Shown here: positions 18,499 to 22,810 of the stretch, one piece after another
Numbering within the stretch: position 1 is the stretch's first letter
Layout of the letters: the number at the start of each line of letters is the position of its first letter
Assembly (NCBI GenBank): GCA_004151065.3
Contig: NWUY0300002758.1
Location: 58,635 to 81,444 of the forward strand
Direction of reading: 5' to 3'
Length of the DNA: 22,810 nt
From: Larix sibirica
Lineage: Eukaryota > Streptophyta > Pinopsida > Pinales > Pinaceae
Program-made: the position numbers and the translations under genes
The notes under the pieces: generated by a model
What the model was told of the DNA's origin: nothing
Databases searched by the model: none
What the model saw: only the letters and a program-made list of their open reading frames with translations

Positions 18499-19378
18499 GA
18501 GTGATAGAACATGTCTCTCTGTTACCTTCTGCTTCAACTTCTTAAATGCTCGTCGAGCAGTTTTTGTCCACTTGAGATTTCCCTTCTTTATTTGCATCAT
18601 CAGTGGTGCACATATTCGACTAAAATATTTGATGAAATTCATATAGAAGATAGCAATTACATGAAAAATTCTTACCTCTGTGGCGCTCATCGAATTAGGC
18701 CACTCTAGAATCACCTTGATTTTCTCAGGATCCATCTTAGTCTCTGGTTGGAGATTATGAACCTCAAATAAACCAATTCCTCCTTCACGAGGGAACATTT
18801 ATGTAGGTTCACCAACAAATTTTCTTGACTCAACTTCTGCAATACTTGTCTCAAATGAGTCAAGTGTTCGACCTTGGTCTTACTAAAAATCATAATGTTG
18901 TTGAGGTAGACAATGACGAACTTCCCCAGTAATGGCTTCAAAACCTCATTCATCAGCCTCATGATTGTATTTGGTGCATTGATTAGTCCAAATGGAATAA
19001 CCAACCACTCATATTGAAGGCTACCTTCAACTCATCACCTTCTCTAATTCTGATATGGTGATATCCACTCTTCAATTCGACATTGGTGAAGTATCTTTCT
19101 CCAATCAAGCAATCGATAAATCATCCATTCTCAGCAATGGAAACCTGTACTTGATGATAATATTGTTGATGTTCCGTGATTCAATGCACATTCTCCATTC
19201 TCCTCCCTTCTTTAGTGCTATTACAGCTGGTACTGCACATCGACTCAAACTCTCTTTGATCGGTCCTCTATCAAACAAATCCTGGAATTTTCGATTCAAT
19301 TTGACATTCTTAGTCGATTTCATCCTATGCGACATCTTGTTTGGTAGAATCAAACCTGGGAACAAGTTGATCTAATGT
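18499..19378 (-). pseudogene. Element A reverse transcriptase, copy 2
   Basis: Same YLNN box (18897-18902), FTNVEL block (Glu codon 19076-19078) and frameshifts as copy 1. Confidence 0.9.
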
Positions 19379-19638
19379 GATACACTTCTTATCAGTGGAA
19401 ATCCTATCGACATCTCCTCGACCATTATATACTTGAACTCCAACAACACTTCTCTGAATTTAGTCAGCACAAATTATGTCGGGTGATCCACACTTAACCC
19501 TTTTGGAATGGCTGCGAATTATTTTTTTCTTCTCTTCCTTCTTTAGGAACTCCTTAGCCGAGCACATCAACACTCTCCATTCCCAGTTATTGTTTTCATT
19601 TCCCTTGTGATTTCCATCCTTTGCAAAGGGAATCAATC

Positions 19639-19983
19639 TGAACTTTCAACCATCCTTCTCGGCTTTGACGGTATTTCTCTGACCATCATACACCATATTT
19701 TGGCCATATTGCCACAACCTCCTCAATAGAAGATGATAGGCATCCATCAGTATCACATCACACAACACACTATCGCAAATATCACTAATCTTAAATATTA
19801 TCAAGCATTTCTTTTTCATCGTGAAATAGTGTCCCTTTTACAACCATGACACCTGGTAGGCATTCAGATGTGGTTGGCACTTCAGACCCAACTTGTAGAT
19901 GAATTCCGTCGAAACTATGTTCTCTGTGTTTCCTCCATTGATGATGGTCATACAACACCTATCCCGATTTTTCACCTTCGTTC
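19639..19983 (-). pseudogene. Element A aspartic protease, copy 2
   Basis: Same INGGN block with Asn codon at 19937-19939. Confidence 0.8.
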
Positions 19984-20089
19984 AGAAGATATAATTCTTT
20001 TGTGATGGTTCCTTCTCCTCTTGTTGAGCAGGTTCAAGGAGTCGTCAGGTTTTTGCCTCCTTCTGATGTAGTCTCTGCTGTACTCTCTC

Positions 20090-21233
20090 CTATGGTTTAA
20101 CCAATCTTTTCTTCGGTTCCCTGACTTTTGGTCTCCTGCCAACTTGTAATGTGCAAGTTCTATGGGAAGTCATATGCCTTGTTACCCAACTCTCGACATT
20201 TATAGCATAATATTTTGGGTTGGTTTTCCTTCTTTCGTCCAAAAGTTCCTCTTTGACCAAAAGTCCCCCAACTTCTGGGATTTCACCACCTCGTAGGTAC
20301 TCAAGTGTATCATTTATGGTCATACCTTCATCTCTCCTTATCTCGTGATTTTTTCATCTGTTTGCTCCACTAGTCTGTCCTCTAGCGACAATGAACTTTT
20401 GGCTTAGAAAATTTGGCTTCCCTTTGCTTACAAAGGTATTCCTAGAGAAATTCCCCTCTACCTCGGGGGCTAGTTGGTAAGCCTCTCCAAATTTCCTGAA
20501 CCTTGATAGGATCAACTCATCTTGGATGGCATACTTCAGACCATTCACATATCTCACGACTACCTCTTCCCATTTGTCAGTTTTCCCACCTAATAGACAA
20601 TCGATATAATTCTTTTTTGAATTCTTGAACAATCAACTCCTTCTATCTCAGGTTCTGCAAATTCCTGAACAAGGAAATCATCTTAGGTTCTGCAAATTCC
20701 TGAACAAGGAAATCATATAGTCGATGGGAAGGACCTCATCCTTCAACTTGGAGACCATCCTGTCCCATGTCTTAATTTTCTCTTTTCCCTTCTTTACTCT
20801 ATCAGCCTGTACATTGTCCCACCACAATGAGGCATGAAATTTCAACTTCAAACAAGGAACTTTCACCCTTTTGGAGTCTTCTATCTACTCCATATAAAAG
20901 TATTTTTCCATTTCTCTTACCCAATCTATCAACTCTTCAGGGTTTAGGATCCCTAAGTAGGTAGACACTTCCATTTTTTACCTACCCTTCATCTCAGACA
21001 ATACTTTCAACAATTTGTCTCCTAGGTATTCTTCCTCTTCAGCCTCAGGAACATTTTCTTCATCCTCAACCTCAACATCACTATGGTCAAGGGTTTCAAT
21101 TCCCAATCCACTCTTATGGGATTCCTTCACAATGACTAGTTCACTCTTCAAACATATCTTGGTCAATCATCACTCCTTCACTTCCACGTGGCCTTCATCC
21201 TCTACCACAAACATTAATGCCCCTATGAGCCAT
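20090..21233 (-). pseudogene. Element A gag, copy 2
   Basis: Same blocks, zinc-knuckle relic (20164-20208) and 35-bp duplication (20647-20716) as copy 1. The substitution at 21206 lies upstream of the acidic stretch. Confidence 0.85.
20647..20716. repeat. 35-bp duplication in element A gag, copy 2
   Basis: Identical to 9439-9508. Confidence 0.95.
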
Positions 21234-21366
21234 TTTGTCCCTACTCAATCAACTGAATCACCACTTCCCAAGTGCAACTGGGTTACCATCTCCTACAACT
21301 CTACCAAACCACAGTTGGAGTTTCCTTCACGTCCAATTACAACTGGATTCTCACGTAGGAAACTCC

Positions 21367-21378
21367 TACTCTATACCA
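21367..21378 (-). other. Primer binding site of element A, copy 2
   Basis: Same TGGTATAGAGTA on the minus strand as copy 1. Confidence 0.75.
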
Positions 21379-21381
21379 ACT

Positions 21382-22187
21382 TGGCATAAACTTGGTTACT
21401 AAGTCCGGTTTTTCTGATCAAAACAAACAAAAAAGGCACAATCACTCAAGACAAGGACACACACACGAGATGCCGAGAATTATGGCCTTCTATCAAATTA
21501 GGAAATGAAATACAACGATTTGTATACATTGCATAGTCTATTCTATGTTCAGTCATTAAATCACTCGACTATTCTAGCCTTCCTCACTCAGACACTTAAC
21601 GAACTTTCCCAGAAGTGAAACAACAACCTTATTTGGTCACAAACTGGTATTTATATATTTTCTCTGGCTCAAAATCCCACTCAATTATTCTCCTAGAAGC
21701 CTCTTGGTGCTTCCTAATACAACTCATCTATATTAAATACTCATTTTCCCTCTTCAACACATCTTGCAATATGGTGTTCTTTAACAATGACCATAACTAT
21801 GCAATAACTGCTCCAACTACCCCTTACTGCTCACGCTCTATGCTTTGTCCTTCACTTAGGGCGTGCTATGTCGTTGTCAGCTCAAGTTACGAATTTCTCT
21901 AGCTTTTGGGTTGGTCTACTTCCAAAACCCAACTACCTCACCCTTCGACACACTCCGACTATGTTCTAGCTCTCTCGATCGATCCCAATTGATCTCCGAC
22001 CTAATTCCTTCCATTAACCAATATTTCGACTAATATCTACCCTCGACCACAATTGGTTGTTATCTCCACGACTACCTCTCATCAACCACTCATTCTGCAC
22101 TTTTTTGTAGGTCGTCGACCATCCTCCAAATGACTTCAGTTGTCCTATCCTCGACTAGTCATGTTGGGACATGATGCCCCTACATCA
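21382..22187 (-). repeat. Element A 5' LTR, copy 2
   Basis: Same as 10174-10979; TATA box at 21648-21657. Confidence 0.9.
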
Positions 22188-22192
22188 TCCAT
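22188..22192. repeat. Target-site duplication of element A, right, copy 2
   Basis: TCCAT, partner of 15842-15846. Confidence 0.7.
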
Positions 22193-22466
22193 GGTTGCTT
22201 AAGGGTAGGGGTGTTGGGTCCACACATAGATATGTATATCAAAATGATTGGCTTGAAACAAGTATTTTGTTGAGATAAGTCACATATAAGGGTTTCTGGG
22301 ACCACCAAAAAAGGGTTGATAATGATATATCAGAATGATTATCACGATGTAAGGATTATTTTAAGATGGGTCTCAAATAAGCGTTCTAGGGACCCCCTAT
22401 ACCCTTTTTTTTAAAGTCCGGTGGGACTCTTTCTCCTAGTTGAATATTGCTGCACTGATAGAATTC
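22193..22466 (-). mobile_element. Element B leader, copy 2
   Basis: Same leader as 10985-11258, with the primer-like word at 22449-22463. Confidence 0.5.
22232..22413. repeat. 91-bp tandem repeat, copy 2
   Basis: Same two units as 11024-11205. Confidence 0.75.
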
Positions 22467-22810
22467 CCAAATTCCTACTAGATTCAAAGATGTATGAATT
22501 TCTCATGGCTTCTCTTAGAGGATCTTATCACTACATGATTGATCTGAAAAAATAAATAAATTTCACAAATATGTTGTATAGATAAGTATTTCCATATTTT
22601 CTAGGGTTATGAAGTTAAGGTATGTTGTAACATCCCTACTAAGCAAAGTTGCTCAAATTCACCCAACTTCGAACCTAGGAATGTTATACACAAATTGTTC
22701 CAAAAGCTTCCAAATGTTTTCGAATTGTGCAAGGAGGGACTTTGGAGTACATATGAAACTATAATACAACCTGTATACACCCAAACATTTGCTATAAACA
22801 TTCATGGTCT
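22467..22810. other. Non-coding stretch to window end
   Basis: Counterpart of 11259-11602. It holds the third substitution found (T22698 versus C11490) and the TGTAACATCCC word at 22626. No gene is seen. Confidence 0.4.

Larger units (their letters stand above)
15847..22187 (-). mobile_element. Element A, copy 2
   Basis: Same full-length chromovirus-like element with the same LTR differences, stops and catalytic losses as 4639-10979. One substitution (21206, in the gag leader) was found. The insertion therefore predates the split of the two copies. Confidence 0.93.
12218..22466 (-). mobile_element. Element B, copy 2 (interrupted)
   Basis: Counterpart of 1010-11258, with the same truncation, the same solo LTR and the same inserted element A. 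Confidence 0.8.
11646..22810. repeat. 11,208-bp direct tandem unit, copy 2 (cut by window end)
   Basis: Repeats 438-11602 with at least three substitutions and no detected indel. The last ~43 bases of the unit lie beyond the window. Confidence 0.97.

Overview
The window reads as repeat-rich, gene-poor nuclear DNA of a seed plant. The basis is a chromovirus-type Ty3/gypsy retrotransposon with an initiator-Met-like primer site, a second degraded Ty3/gypsy element, and a solo-LTR-like insertion. I see no intact cellular gene, rRNA, tRNA or CRISPR array. A large conifer-like genome would fit, but the sequence does not prove a lineage.

Layout. Bases 1-436 are unique in the window. A single undetermined base follows at 437, then an 11,208-bp unit (438-11645) whose last base is again an undetermined N. 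A second, near-identical copy starts at 11646 and is cut by the window end at 22810. Equivalent positions differ by exactly 11,208 throughout. I found three substitutions between the copies (852/12060, 9998/21206, 11490/22698) and no indel. Because single Ns sit exactly at both joints, the tandem arrangement may be an assembly or haplotype join rather than a true genomic duplication.

Inside each unit is a three-layer nest. The oldest layer, element B, is a Ty3/gypsy element on the minus strand. Going right to left in copy 1, its leader is at about 10985-11258, gag at 4638-3465, protease at 3450-3095, reverse transcriptase at 3007-2101 and an RNase H start at 1151-1010, after which homology stops. 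B is interrupted twice. A ~949-bp plus-strand solo-LTR-like insert (C, 1152-2100) splits its RT/RNase H. A complete chromovirus-like element (A, 4639-10979, minus strand) was inserted at the putative gag start codon.

Element A has paired 806-bp LTRs, a 5-bp target-site duplication with one mismatch, a primer binding site, gag with a CCHC relic, protease, RT, RNase H, integrase and a C-terminal chromodomain-like segment. It is non-functional: the RT YxDD reads YLNN, the first RT aspartate is Glu, the protease aspartate is Asn, and there are frameshifts and stops. The integrase still shows D,D-35-E spacing. A hand alignment of ~220 bp of the two LTRs shows about 13% difference, so A is old. The two 11.2-kb copies differ by only about 0.03%, so their separation is very recent, allelic or artificial.

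I do not see a new functional system. The points most worth a second look are the N-bounded duplication, the insertion at a gag start codon, the solo LTR in RNase H, and a conserved-looking TGACGTCA hairpin at 753-823.
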